Of a stretch of 64,000 nucleotides of DNA, positions 31,541-43,377 are shown piece by piece. Source of the stretch: Flaccisagitta enflata (Eukaryota > Chaetognatha > Sagittoidea > Aphragmophora); contig OZ231126.1 in NCBI GenBank assembly GCA_965153355.1, positions 2,170,001-2,234,000 of the forward strand, written 5' to 3'. The position numbers were made by a program, and so were the translations under genes. The notes under the pieces were generated by a model that searched no databases, was not told the origin of the DNA, and saw only the letters and a list, made by a program, of their open reading frames with translations. How positions within the stretch are numbered: position 1 is the stretch's first letter; each line of letters opens with the position of its first letter.

Positions 31541-32215
31541 GTCATCAGCCTGAGATGCCAGATAATGTTAAGCTTTTACTCTGAGATGCCACATATCACG
31601 GATTTCAGACTGATTGTCTCTTAAAGAGTATAGATTGACGTTTTTTGTGTCAAAATTTCATCAAAATTGGTCAAGTAGTTTAGATTTTACAAGCATTTAA
31701 GTGAAAATCTTCCTTTCTGCCACTTCTGTTTTTTGATGGGAAAAAGGAGGAACAGTGTTTTTCCCCATTCTCTCATTTTGCAATATTTTGAGCCAGACAC
31801 ACAAGATTGGTCCTAAATAAAAGAGGATTTGACAAATTTATGAAACTACATCAAATTTTTTTTCCAAACTAGACCATTGACCTGTTCCCAGCTCAAACTA
31901 AGAGAAATTTGAAAATGTTCTTTTTCACAATTTTTACTGAAAATTCTGTCATTGTGAGAAAATTAGTTTTTACTTCAAAGACTTGTAAAATCTGAATTAC
32001 TTGACCAATATTCTCTTCAAGAGACAATCAGTATGAAATCCAAGGTATGTGGCATCTCTTAGTAAAAGCTTAACAGAATCCGGCATCTCAGGCTGATGAA
32101 CCTGTAGGTCATCAACCCCTTTGGGGCCGCTGCCCTGCTCCCCCCTCAACTTCAACCATAACCTACTAAACTGGGCACAGGTACCACTGACCATCTTAAG
32201 CTTTTGCGACTATTT
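31138..32215. repeat. Family C inverted-repeat copy split by a TIR element
   Basis: GGCAGAGGCTCCGAAGGGGT, GATGACCTATGCTTTCACAC, CTTCTTCTTCTTC, then AAATCCCAGCC units that invert at about 31375. The closing arm (CATATGTGTGAAAGCATAC) is interrupted by 31542-32099 and resumes with GTAGGTCATCAACCCCTTTG, ending TTAAGCTTTTGCGACTATTT. Confidence 0.7.
31542..32099. mobile_element. TIR element (CAGCCTGAGATGCC ends) nested in family C
   Basis: Inverted ends of about 85 bp: TCATCAGCCTGAGATGCC and AGACTGATTGTCTCTT at the left, mirrored at 32015-32099. GGTCATCA of the host repeat occurs on both sides. No coding capacity in 558 bp. Confidence 0.75.
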
Positions 32216-33420
32216 AGGATCAAGCAGGCTTGCAAATCTAAGTTGAACCCAAAAAAACAAAAAATCCCTATGCATACTGTATTGATCCGGTTAAAAGCTC
32301 TATGAGTCAAAAATTATTGTCACACAGACTTCTGCTAGGCACCATCTGAAAGAGCACGGTCAAATTTACTTACTAAATTTCACGCATAGGCTTGTTTGGC
32401 CCATAAAAAAAAACATAGACTTCCTCAAAACACACAAGAAAGAGGGGAAAACCAAATTCCTCTGCAGGTCCCAAAATCCGAAGGTAATTACATCGACCTT
32501 TTTCGAATGATTGCTAAAGCGATTTTGATGTATTTTTTAGATTCATTAATTTAATGAGATTCTCTATTTTACGATAACATTGTCTTTCAAAAAAGTTGAA
32601 GGGAAAATACTTTTTCAGTAATAAGATCCAGAGGAAAAAGAAATAGAGGAGCAAGGACATCAAGTCAAGGATGAGTTAAATAGAGACAAGGGTAAAGTGA
32701 TCTGTCTGATTATTTATCAGACTGGGCCGTTAAAAACCACATGGTGCCAGAACGGCTGCCTACAGCTTTGTTTCTCCTAGCAAAAAGTTATGTTAGGTTT
32801 AATGGTTCTATCATTTTTGCTCATACCCCCTTACGTTCTATTGCAAATATAGAGGAAGAATTTGGACCTCCGAATATTGGAAAATTTGGAGTTTCAATCA
32901 GAACGTTGCTAATATATTGATTGATTGATTTTGATTGCTCATATGTGCGTTCATCACATTATAACAAAGAATGTTATGGAGCAGTACCAAGGTACAATGG
33001 GCAAAAGGCATCTAAAAACTAAATAGTCCCAATGCATGTCCGTATGTCTGTGTATTGATAATAAAACAATAAAAATAAATGTAAATGGAGGGGGGGTTGT
33101 AAATACTTGGGTATATAACCCCTCACCTCCCAAAAAAAGACCAAAAAATCAAAGACAAGAAATTAAAAAAAAAAACAATAAGTCGGTAATGAATGATGAA
33201 ATTGATGCATTGATGCATTGATGTAATGCAAGAGAGCAAATTGACGTATAATTTAAGACCGAATGGACGGACTTACTCACAAGCCCTTCACCTAAACTTA
33301 AGGGGTATTTAAAGAATGAAAAAAGAAAAAAAAAAGAAAAAAAAAAAACAAAAAAAAAAAAAAACAAGCAATCTACTTGTTGCCTCTACAGTCTTCCCAT
33401 TACCATAAGAGGCCCACTTC
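32216..33420. other. AT-rich stretch without recognised gene or element
   Basis: Ordinary low-GC sequence with short A-runs at 33160 and 33325-33365. No open frame with splice signals or repeat similarity was identified. Confidence 0.4.
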
Positions 33421-33741
<321 letters not shown>

Positions 33742-34545
33742 ATCATGATCTTTTATTTCCGAATTCATTTGAGACCTGGTCGACGGCTGCCGATGCCGCT
33801 TTTATAGACTCTTTTAACATCTGCAGCCTGGTACATATGTAACATATGGTACATGTGGCACATATGGTACTACAGTATGAGTGTTCTCAAATGAAACGGA
33901 AAATGACAGCGTAACATGATAACCACCTTCAATTCCAGATTGAGGCAAAACCACTTGACATCCAAAGCTCAGATTTGGCACTATCAAATGCCCGAACGTT
34001 TTCTTTTAGCCATTTTTTTTTCACAATTTTATTTCAAAATCATACAAAGTATCTGTAAACTATCTGATCTTGTATCTTTACTCATTTACACCTTTACACA
34101 CTAATACCATTACGCCAACCTGAGCTTACATCTGCCACAAGTACATGTTCTTTCAATATTTGATCTTACGTTTGATGCTGGTACATAGTGCATACAATCG
34201 TTCTTGCGCCTGCCCCAAGACAGCACACCCTTTTAACTTCTGGTACTATCTTAGAAATAAAAAGGTTTCCACCTGTAACATTACTTCATTTATTGACATA
34301 AAAATGAACACAAATCAATTGCAAATCCATGAATATTTTATGTTAGCCTCCTTTGACTGAATCACTGCCGCCATTCATCAGAGAAAGAATTTACAGAGCT
34401 TCTCGCGGTACTTTGGAGTGATGGCGTTTCAGAACTTTCTAGGGATTTTCTTGATCTTTTCCTTTGCTACGTTTAAACTTACAGCTTCAAAGAGATTCAA
34501 CAAATCATAAAAAAATTTGTGACATAGATGTAGACCAGACTGGGC
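33742..34545. other. Unassigned AT-rich stretch
   Basis: Contains a short ACATATGGTACATGTGGCAC repeat at 33835-33870, but no recognised gene. Confidence 0.35.
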
Positions 34546-37500
34546 CGTAGGACCCTTATGAAGGCAGATTGGCTACCAACAGCAGGGACTGGCTTCATTC
34601 ATCATAACAACAAGATTTGCCAAGTTTCATGACCATATGATCGATTTTACTCATGGCCGCCACCCCCCCTAAAATCCCAGCATGAGGGTTGTTGTGGTAG
34701 AAATTCCAACTTTGGGTCACTTTGGCCTCAAAATTAGGCCCCTTCAAATTTAAATTTTGACCTAAAATCCATGAGATTATAAAACTAGAGCTCAAGAGCT
34801 AACTAGTGGTGCAATCCGCATGTTTTTATCTGAATTTGTTGAGATTTGAGAGCATTTCAAAGATGAAAGGGTATGAGGGTCAAATTGCATCCTTTTTTCA
34901 GTGGCAATTTTGATATTTTTCACAGATTTGGACATATTTCGGCTTTGAATGGACCAATCTGCATGAAATTGGTGATCAAATTGAAGAGTTTTTGCTGCTC
35001 TAGCTGATGGTGAAAAAATTTTTGATCGATTTTGCCCTCAACTTTTTTTATTGACTGTAGAAGCAGGTGTAAAAAAGTCGATTTTCTTGAAAATTAAGCA
35101 ATTTTGGACAAAAAATTAGACCACTTCCATTTTTAAAAAAGACTTAAAATCCATGAGCAAAATAAAGAGCTGCTCAAGAGCTAACTAGTGGTGCAATTGG
35201 CATGTCAATATGTTTTTGCATTTAGATTTTACGGAACTTTAAAGATCAAAGGGTATGTCAAAATGACCATTTATTATCACTTTGGCCGCTTTGGACTCAA
35301 TATGGTGTCACTTTGCTGTAGAAATTGATAAAAAAAATCTGTGAGATTATAAAACTAGAGCTCAAGAGCTAACCAGTGGTGCAATCCGCATATTTTTATC
35401 TTAATTTGTTAAGATTTTAGAGCATTTCAAAGATGAAAGGGCAGGAAGGTCAAATTGCAGCTTAAATTTCAATGACACTTATCACTAATTTCAATGTTTC
35501 TCGGCTTTGGATGAACCAATCTGCATGAAATTGGTGACCAAACTGAAGAGTTTTTGCTTCTCTAGCAGATGGTAAAGGATTTTTTGATCGATATGCCCCC
35601 CCAATTTTTTTTAATGACCATGGAAGCAGATGCAAAAAGTGTTTTTTTTTTTGTAAATTGGGCAATTTTGGATAACAAATTCGGCTACTTCCAATTCAAT
35701 AAATGACCTAAAATCCATGACCAAAATAAAGAATTGTTTGAGAGCTAACTAGTGTTGCAATCGCCATGTCTTTATGATTATGCATTTAAATTTGACAGAA
35801 TTTAAAAGATTAAAGAGACTGTCCAAATTAGTATGTAAGGCCATTTTGGCCATTTTGGCACAGATATATCAAAATCCGCGAAAATTGTCAAAATTGTTGC
35901 TAAAACAAAAACAGCAGATGGTCCTCTTACCCTCCGTCTTTAAAACTCTGTCAAATCCAAACAAAAAAAGGTAAATAGATGCAAATTGCGCGAATGGTTA
36001 GCTCTTGAGCTCTAGTTTTATATTCTCATGGACTTTGGGTCAAATTTCAAAAGCAAAGTAGCCCAATTTTGAGCCAAAAATGACAAAAATTACCAAAACT
36101 TTCATTTTATCATACCCACTGTTCTTCAAAGCTCTAATAGATCTATATGCTTCAACATATTGAGATGTCGATTGCACCACTGATTAGCTCTTGAGTTTGA
36201 TTTGCTCATGAATTTCTTGTCTTTTTCTGGCTAGGAAGCCCAAAATTTTGTGACAAAAGTAAGCAAATGGGCAAAAAAATACTCTTTTTAGCACCTGCTT
36301 CTACAGTCTCCAAAACATTTTGAGGGTCATATCGATCAAAAATCTTACCAGAATCAACTAGAGCATCAAAAAATCTTCAATTTGGTCACCAATTTTATCC
36401 ATATTTGTCCATCCAAAGCCGAGATATATCAAAAAATGTGAAAATTGTCAAATTTGACCCCCAAGTTAATCCGGTAAAATAACCCTCATACCATTCCATC
36501 TTTGAAATGCTCTCAAACATAAATGAAAAATGATAGCAACATGCGGATTGCACCACTGGTTAGCTCTTGATCTCTAGTTTTATAATCTCACAGATTTTTC
36601 TATCGATTTCTGCGGCAAAGTGAACCCAAATTGAGGCCAAAACGGCCAAAGTGACCATAAATGGTCATTTTGACACACCCTTTGATCTTTGAAGTTCTGT
36701 AAAATCTAAATGCAAAAACATATTGACATGCCAATTGCACCACTAATTAGCTCTTGAGCAGCTCTTTATTTTGCTCATGGATTTTAAGTCTTTTTCAAAA
36801 ATGGAAGTGGTCTAATTTTTTGTCCAAAATTGCTCAATTTTCAAGAAAATCGACCTTTTGGGCAGCGGCCCCGAAGGGGTCGATGACCTATGCTTTCACA
36901 CATATGGGGAATTTTCTCCTCCTTCTTCTTCTTCTTCGTACCCCCCCTCCCCCCAGCCTCCAGGCCCATATCTCAGCCTGGAGGCCCATATCCCAGCCTG
37001 GACGCCCAAATCCCAGTCTTGAGGCTCAAATCCCATCCTCAAGGCCAAAATCTCAACCCCAAGGCCCAGATTCCACTCTCTAGGGATTTGGGCCTCATAA
37101 CTGGAATCTGGGCCATGGGGTTGAGATTTTGGCCTTGAGGATGGGATTTGAGCCTCAAGACTGGGATTTGGGCCTCCAGGCTGGGATATGGGCCTCCAGG
37201 CTGAGATATGGGCCTGGAGGCTGGGGGGAGGGGGGGTGCGGAGAAGAAGGAGAAGGAGGAGAAAATTCCCCATATGTGTGGAAGCATAGGTCATCGACCC
37301 CTTCGGGGCCGCTGCCCTGCTCCCCCCTCAACTTAAACCTCAACCTACTTAAGCAGGGCACGGGTACTGCTGACAACGCTTTTGCGACTATTTACACCTG
37401 CTTCTACAGTCAATAAAAAAAGTTGAGGGCAAAATCGATCAAAAATTTTTTTACCATCAGCTAGAGCAGCAAAAACTCTTCAATTTGATCACCAATTTCA

Positions 37501-37919
37501 TGCAGATTGGTCCATCCAAAGCCAAAATATGTTCAAATCTGTGACAAATGTCAAAATTGCCACCGAAAATAAGCTGCAATTTGACCCTCATACCCTTTCA
37601 TCTTGGAAATGCTCTCAAATCTCAACAAATTAGGATAAAAACATGCGGATTGCATCAGGAGTTAGGTCTTGAGCTCTAGTTTTATAATCTCATGGATTTT
37701 AGGTCAAAATTAAAATTTGAAGGGGCCTAATTTTGAGGCCAAAGTGACTCAAAGTTGGAATTTTTACCACAACAACCCTCATGCTAAGATTTTAGGGGGG
37801 GTGGCGGCCATGAGTAAAATCGATCATATGGTCATGAAACTTGGCAAATCTTGTTGTTATGATAAATGAAGCCAGTCCCTGCTGTTGGTAGCCGATCTGC
37901 CTTCATAAGGGTCCTACGT
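34546..37919. repeat. Large imperfect palindrome (foldback), about 2.8 kb without its insert
   Basis: The ends GTAGGACCCTTATGAAGGCA and TGCCTTCATAAGGGTCCTAC are inverted, and matching continues through each arm: CATGACCATATGATCGATTT on the left is mirrored at 37820-37840. The centre is near 35960. Inside each arm a unit with AGCTAACTAGTGGTGCAATC recurs every few hundred bases, so the arms are themselves built of diverged repeats. A family C element (36855-37393) interrupts the right arm. No protein is encoded. Confidence 0.85.
36855..37393. mobile_element. Family C hairpin element, best-preserved copy, nested in the palindrome
   Basis: The two halves are inverted: GGGCAGCGGCCCCGAAGGGG, GTCGATGACCTATGC and TTTCACACATATGGGGAATT at the left are repeated inverted at 37255-37316. 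The centre near 37088 separates AAATCCCAGCCTGGAGGCCC units from their complements. The right terminus is GGGCACGGGTACTGCTGACA, ACGCTTTTGCGACTATTT. The other palindrome arm gives the empty site (GAAAATCGAC, T-run, CACCTGC at about 35070). Confidence 0.85.
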
Positions 37920-38329
37920 AGACCTTCAAATTTGCAAGCAGTCTACACAAACCGCATCCGTCTGGCTCAATGCATTTAGAAGTTATTTGAAAAAAAATGA
38001 TGTTTATCATTTGAAGATGGTATAGAAATGGCAAAAACAAAATTGAAACATTTCATTCAAAGTTGAATAACTTTTGAATGCATTGAGTTAGAGAGATGCG
38101 GTTTGCGTAGATTGCTTGCAAATTTGAAGGGCTTTAAAAATCTCACCAATTTTTTAATGATTCGTTGATTCTAGTCTGAGATATACATGTAATCGTGCAG
38201 AAACCTTTTTATTTCTAAGATAGTACTAATCGGGTCTAACATTTTTGTTTAATCAACACCACCATCACCTCCCCCCCCCCGTGGTTCCCAGGACTTTTTG
38301 GTAACTTAAACTTTCTTTGCCTGACCTAA

Positions 38330-38520
38330 ATCATCTTTGTCAGTCGGTCGGTCCGCTCGATTGGTTGGTCATGCATTCCATTTTTTGGGCATTTTCGTTT
38401 TTTGCATCACTGCTCCTGCCCAATTGCCCGCCTGGTTTCCCTGGTTTCCCTGGTTTCCCTGGTTCCCTGGTTCCCCTGCTCACCTGCACGAGACATAGGT
38501 GACCGTATATTTGGCCTTGT
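38330..38520 (-). repeat. Family B fragment with CCTGGTTTCC units
   Basis: GTCAGTCGGTCGGTCCGC and TTGGTTGGTC tracts, GCATCACTGCTCCTGCCC, four CCTGGTTTCC units, and an end reading GTATATTTGGCCTTG. Confidence 0.5.
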
Positions 38521-38580
38521 ATCCTCGTGGTTTCGTACTTTATTTTGCCTTGAAGTCAGCCCTTAAGTGCCGCAATGTTA

Positions 38581-39118
38581 CAGTACCTTCCGAGCAAACC
38601 CGGCTAAAACTGGAGGATTAATTTTTGTTACTTTAATTTCATTTCCTAAAATTCATTTTTTGTACAAAACTTAATTAAAAGATACTTAATTCCTTGAACA
38701 TATTTGGCTGTCAAAAAAAATAATTTGTGAAATCAAAGTGCATGAAGACATCAATATTGAGTGTTCTAACCCAGACCATTGGATTTGGCAGAAAATTTTA
38801 CCTATCCTAGACTACAAGAACAGCTCAGTCAGATAATTATTTCAGATTTTACAGCCATTTAAAGTTTTTAAGGACAATTGTCTCAAAATAATTTAGGACA
38901 ATTGTCCTTAAAAACTTTAAATGGCCATAAAATCTGAAATAATTATCTGACTGAGCTGTTCTTGTAGTCTTGGATAGGTAAAATTTTCTGCCAAATATGT
39001 TCAAGGAATTAAGTATCTTTTAATTAAGTTTGATGCAAAAAATGAAGTTTTTGAAATGAAATTAAAGTACCAAAAATTAATCCTCCAGTTTTAACCGGAT
39101 TTGCTCGGAAGGTACTGT
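38581..39118. mobile_element. Full-length foldback element flanked by TA
   Basis: Almost the whole 538 bp is an inverted repeat: CAGTACCTTCCGAGCAAACC at the left end is mirrored by TTTGCTCGGAAGGTACTG at the right. The centre at about 38890 shows GGACAATTGTC on either side of a short spacer. TA dinucleotides flank both ends (38579-38580, 39119-39120). RNA across it would form a hairpin of about 250 bp. Confidence 0.85.
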
Positions 39119-39226
39119 ATTAAGAAATTTGAACCATTCCCTTTGAACTTTTTTCCCTAACAATTTTCATGGTCTTTACTTTTTTCCCCTCGAAATTTGA
39201 TCCGACATTAAAACAAAAAACGCGGG

Positions 39227-39356
39227 GTCACAATATTGTTGCGGATGGGTGAGCAGGTGCCTCCAACCCCCATCCACGCCTCATGCCCCCCACCTACCCA
39301 ATTGAGATCTAAAACTTGTTTTTCCACTTTTCGACTTATGTGTTACGGACGGACAG

Positions 39357-39394
<38 letters not shown>

Positions 39395-39440
39395 GGACGG
39401 ATGGACAAAGCCTCTTATATAGTTGCATGTCCGCAACTAA
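39227..39440 (+). repeat. Family B-like element (GTTGCGGA type)
   Basis: CGCGGGGTCACAATATTGTT, GCGGATGGGTGAGCAGG, a GGACAGACAGACAGAC array, and the terminal TATATAGTTGCATGTCCGC hairpin, AACTAAAA. It is the reverse-complement layout of 18953-19141. Confidence 0.65.
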
Positions 39441-39543
39441 AAAGAAATGGAAGAAAGAAAACAGGTGTAGATTTCTGAGCACAGCACTCGTCATACGATA
39501 ACAAATCGCATACAGTTCACTCATCCATGTTTGATGCTTAATA

Positions 39544-40306
39544 CAGTGGAACCCCGCAATAACAGACCCGCCTTTAATGGTTCCCCATTAACATTATCTA
39601 GTAAATAAAGATATGGACACCTAACCATGATTATAGCACTTAAACATCAATATCTATTAAAACAATAAAAGCAGATCAACAAACAGTGACAGAATCTTCC
39701 ATTCAAGACCAAGCAGAGCACAGTAGCTCAATCCATTTTCAAATAACAGCGTTTTGAAGAAAAACTGTCATTTACCAAAATCTTTTTGGGTAAAATCTTT
39801 TAAGGACAACCTACAGTGAAAGAGTTATCTAATCTGAACAGATTGAGCAAAATCATTCCGCTTGGTCTTGATAGATCACATTTTTGACAGATTATTTGAT
39901 TGTTGAAAAAAATCAACGACTGCAGTCAAATATAACACTATGAAATCATCTGATTTTAAAAGGAAACAAAACTGGTTTGATCATTTTTTTGTTCTATTTT
40001 GAAAAGCAGAGGATACACTGATTCAGGTTGAAAAATCATAGATCAATCCTATGGAAAGTCAAAACAAAAGTACTTGATAGATCAAAATACCATATAATGA
40101 CTAAAAATTGATTCATTTAGTCATTTACTTCATTCAGTGAGTGAAAAGGCTAACTTTTCTTCAACTGTCCGTATATTTTTTCCCAAGATAGTAAAAGTCA
40201 ACATTTTGAGGTCCCTAATGTGATTTCACCTCCCTTTAAAGGTGAAAATGAGATAAAGGTGAAAAATCTTCAGTCCCAATGAGACCAATGAGGCGGGGTG
40301 ATACTG
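39544..40306. mobile_element. TA-flanked non-autonomous element, pogo/Tigger-like termini
   Basis: Left end CAGTGGAACCCCGCAATAAC; right end, complemented, CAGTATCACCCCGCC. TA on both sides (39542-39543, 40307-40308). The CAGTGGAACC start is similar to termini of pogo/Tigger-like elements, and this family link is by resemblance only. 763 bp, no transposase frame. Confidence 0.6.
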
Positions 40307-40308
40307 TA

Positions 40309-41578
40309 AATCATTTATTACGAAACATTTGTTCTTTCACTTGGTTATTAGTCATCTGGCCTTTCTAATCTTTGCTTGATTTACGGGGTAATTTTATAGA
40401 GCGCTAGTCTATAGTTTTTAGATGCGTCCGTCAGGAACGCATCTCTATAAGAGGGTCTGTCCGTCTGTTGCTTGGTCCGTCCGTCGGTCCATCGGTCCGT
40501 CTGTTACACCTGTGCAAAAATCGCGTTTTTTGGCTGTTTTTGGCCACTGTGAGATCCTACACTGAAACAAATGATCAACCAACATGTTTTGAGGGCCTCC
40601 TTTACTATTCAATTAGATTTTCTTTTCAATTGTCTAGCTGCTCCAGAAGCTGAGATATCTAAAGTTGAAGGTACCCCCAAAATATTGCATTTTATATGTT
40701 GTTAATAGAAGAAGCATGAAAAGGTAAAAGGCCAAAAGTAGAAGTCAAATATAAGAATTAAAGAAGACACATCTCCATCTATTCATGACATAGTAATTAC
40801 TGGACTGTGGACCAGTCAGAAATACACTGTTCAATGCCAGTGTAGTTTCTGGTAGGCTTATAGCTACCATCACCTTTATTACTAAATTTCGCAAACAGAG
40901 GCGATAAAAGTGGTGAAGAAGAAGACTGCAGAAAATGAGAAGGCATCAAATGATGAAAAATGAAAATGAAGTGTAACGGAAAGGTGTACATGGAAGAAGA
41001 TAGAGCCAAAGCCCCGACCCTCCACAATGGAAAGGACAAAACAATCTCAGTCACCATAAAATATGGTTACTGAGAGAGAAAAAGAGAGAGATTAACAGTG
41101 GAGAGTCTCAGTCACCACAAAGAATTTCCTTTTTTGATTCTTTTGAACAATTTTCAAAATGACCATTTACCTCTTTTGCTTGCCATTTCTTAATGCTTTG
41201 AGCTACAAATGTCAGATTGCTTTCATTTTGTAAAATAAATTTGTTTTTTAATCGTTTATCTGTCTCAGAAGCCAAGATATCATTGTTAGAGGGTGTCTCT
41301 AAACTTTTTTTCTAGGTAGTGTATACCTAATTTTGAACCATATGCTTTCGATAGAGAACTTCCTATGAGTATGACTACGTTTTTGACAGTGGGCTAGTAT
41401 GAATACGGGTTTTATAAGGTTCAACGAGGAATTTGCCACAACAATCGTCGAATTATGCTAAACTACAATTGATGAGCAATTTCTCTAATGTTTTAAATCA
41501 ATATAGTCCATGAAGTCATAATCACGATATATAGTCCATGAAGTTATATAATCACGATAATAAAATCCCCAACCCCCA
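40309..41578. other. Intergenic stretch with a family B variant and a TIR remnant
   Basis: At 40418-40530 a TTTTTAGATGCGTCCGTC, AGGAACGCATCTCTATAAG hairpin-type end is followed by GGTCCGTCCGTCGGTCC. At 41290-41322 CTCTAAACTTTTTTTCTAGG resembles the right end of the TIR element at 28.1 kb. No gene was recognised in the rest. Confidence 0.4.
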
Positions 41579-41854
41579 TCATTGGGTGAGAGGGTGCGTT
41601 CCATGCTCAGCCGTGAACAAGTTTGTGGAAAGTGATTCAAACAAACTCAAAAATCGTCCGTCTTTTGTTCCCGAATATTTGTCATTTGTCGAGTTGGTGC
41701 TTTCAGATTTGTCTCCATCTATCGGGGGCAACACCACAACTTCGCTGCCGTATTTCCGACGAGGCGGCTGATGATGAGGAGGAGGAGCAGGAGGAGCTTT
41801 GTTCAATTCGTTTCTTGATTTGTTCACTTGTTTTTCTTCATCTGATGATTGAGG
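41579..41854 (-). CDS. Probable 3'-terminal exon of a second minus-strand gene
   Basis: About 91 open codons ending in TGA (41581-41579). They follow an acceptor TTCCACTGCAG and read PQSSDEEKQVNKSRNELNKA, a Pro/His stretch (PPAPPPHHQPPRRK), then SEVVVLPPIDGDKSE and a hydrophilic end. Composition and codon usage look genuine. The start in phase 0 does not match the phase-2 end of the exon at 42067-42117. Either another small exon is missed, or a later AG (before AAACGAATTG) is used, which would restore phase. The product is unknown; it resembles a disordered cytoplasmic tail. Confidence 0.5.
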   Translation of the reverse strand, partial: PQSSDEEKQVNKSRNELNKAPPAPPPHHQPPRRKYGSEVVVLPPIDGDKSESTNSTNDKYSGTKDGRFLSLFESLSTNLFTAEHGTHPLTQ

Positions 41855-42066
41855 CTGCAGTGGAATGCGTAAGGGAAGGAGGGAATAAGTATAAAATTAC
41901 GACTTCATTAAGACAAAGATCTTCATTCTTCATTCATACATTCATTCTTCATTACTTAAAACTTACCCCATTTGCCCTATACCCTATACCCTATACACTA
42001 TTGCTGGGGTGTGTCAATATGTAAATCCCTGAGAACATAACGCTAGGACATCCTGGGTTTACTCAC

Positions 42067-42117
42067 CGTTTCTCTTTTTTCAAATTTCTGTCATCTTCCG
42101 TTTTTTTTTCAAAAACC
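42067..42117 (-). CDS. Possible small exon of the second minus-strand gene
   Basis: 51 nt between acceptor GGCAAAACAG and a strong donor CG/GTGAGT. It is open only in phase 2, reading VFEKKTEDDRNLKKEK, exactly the phase left by the exon at 60860-60995. Highly charged. The tie to neighbouring exons across about 19 kb of retrotransposon is inference. Confidence 0.35.
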
Positions 42118-42404
42118 CTGTTTTGCCTCTAATTTGCATAACGTTGTAATTATCTAATCAACTTTTCATCCTTCGCTTTGTTATGGTGGGTGTTCCAATT
42201 ACTTTTAAATGCTGCTATCCTCTTGCAAGCGTCAACGAAAAGTGTCTCCGTGAAGCATATCAAATTCAATGAAACAGTAAGATGGTCTTTTTTAGTTTAT
42301 TAATTTTGTTTCTTGGCGAACGAGAGTGCAGACATTGCATTAGATTTCGATCGCGGAAAAAAAGACAGTTGCCGATGGATTTTGGAGAAAGAAAAACGGC
42401 GATT

Positions 42405-43377
42405 GTTAGAAATGTATGTCCGTCCGTCCTTAGGTATGTGTGCTTTTGTCTCTTTTGCGTGCTTTTGGCTTTTTCTCTTCTTCGATTATTCAATGCCGCG
42501 TCTTTTGTTTCTCGCCATTTTTTATATTGAACGCTAGATGGGTAACCATATGGTTGCGCCTTGTATTTTGTGCCATTTGTTTTTATTACGTAGGCGAACA
42601 TACGTATCTCGTCTTTCGTATCATCCAATTTTTGGATTGATTGATTTTATTTATTTGCGGCATTGCTTCTTAAAGTGATTGATTGATTTTTCGTGATCGT
42701 TTGAATGCGCCCTTGGAATTCACTAATTTCAATAATCTCTCATCTTTTTATTGCAGATAAACTAATGAACGGACAATTAACGTTAATTTGACTTCGACAG
42801 ACTGTGGGTTGAAACCAACGAAAGTGGGCCTAAAAGTAAGTTTTATAGACGCGTGTTTGCTTTTATTATCGTTGTTTTTATTTTGTCCTCCGGTCTGTTA
42901 TTTTGTCTTTTGCCCTTTTGCATTTTTATCGCCGGATTTTAGTATGGTTTTTATCGCTTGCCCGATCAGCTTGCTATAGGGATGATATGGATGAATTTAA
43001 TGGGATGGGCCGGGGCAGGGGCAGGTATTATCAGGTGGCATGGGCTCTGAAGAAGATGAACATGTTGTCATGTGCTGTTTCTGTCCTTTATTGTGTCCTA
43101 TCTTAGATTTCATGTTATCTTTTGCGTTTGCTGTCACAATTAATGCCCACTTTTCCTTTCATTTTTCCCCCTCTCTTCAGTTGTTGAACTTTTTATGGAA
43201 TAAGCGAGACGATCGCCTTCTATTTTCCAATCGGCCAACTTTCTTTCACCACAAGTCGTCAGTCAGATAGACGCTCATAGGCAGTGCCAGTTGAGACTCG
43301 TGGGCGTAACTTATATTTCAACAATTTAAAAGCGACTCGATTCTTTTCATCTTCGACCTCCGCAGCGAAATTGGACA
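42405..43377 (+). other. 5' leader of BEL copy A, with conserved splice-like signals
   Basis: Non-coding, about 970 bp, with TTTTATATTG-like AT boxes near 42520. Acceptor-like CTTTTTATTGCAG (about 42758), donor-like AAAAGTAAGTTTT (about 42835) and a second acceptor CCCCTCTCTTCAG (about 43180) are present and conserved in copy B. Whether it contains the LTR is not clear. Confidence 0.5.

Noticed and set aside
40797-41057. 86-codon minus-strand frame with Leu/Phe-rich start
   Set aside because: No splice signals, poor codon composition and no supporting neighbours.
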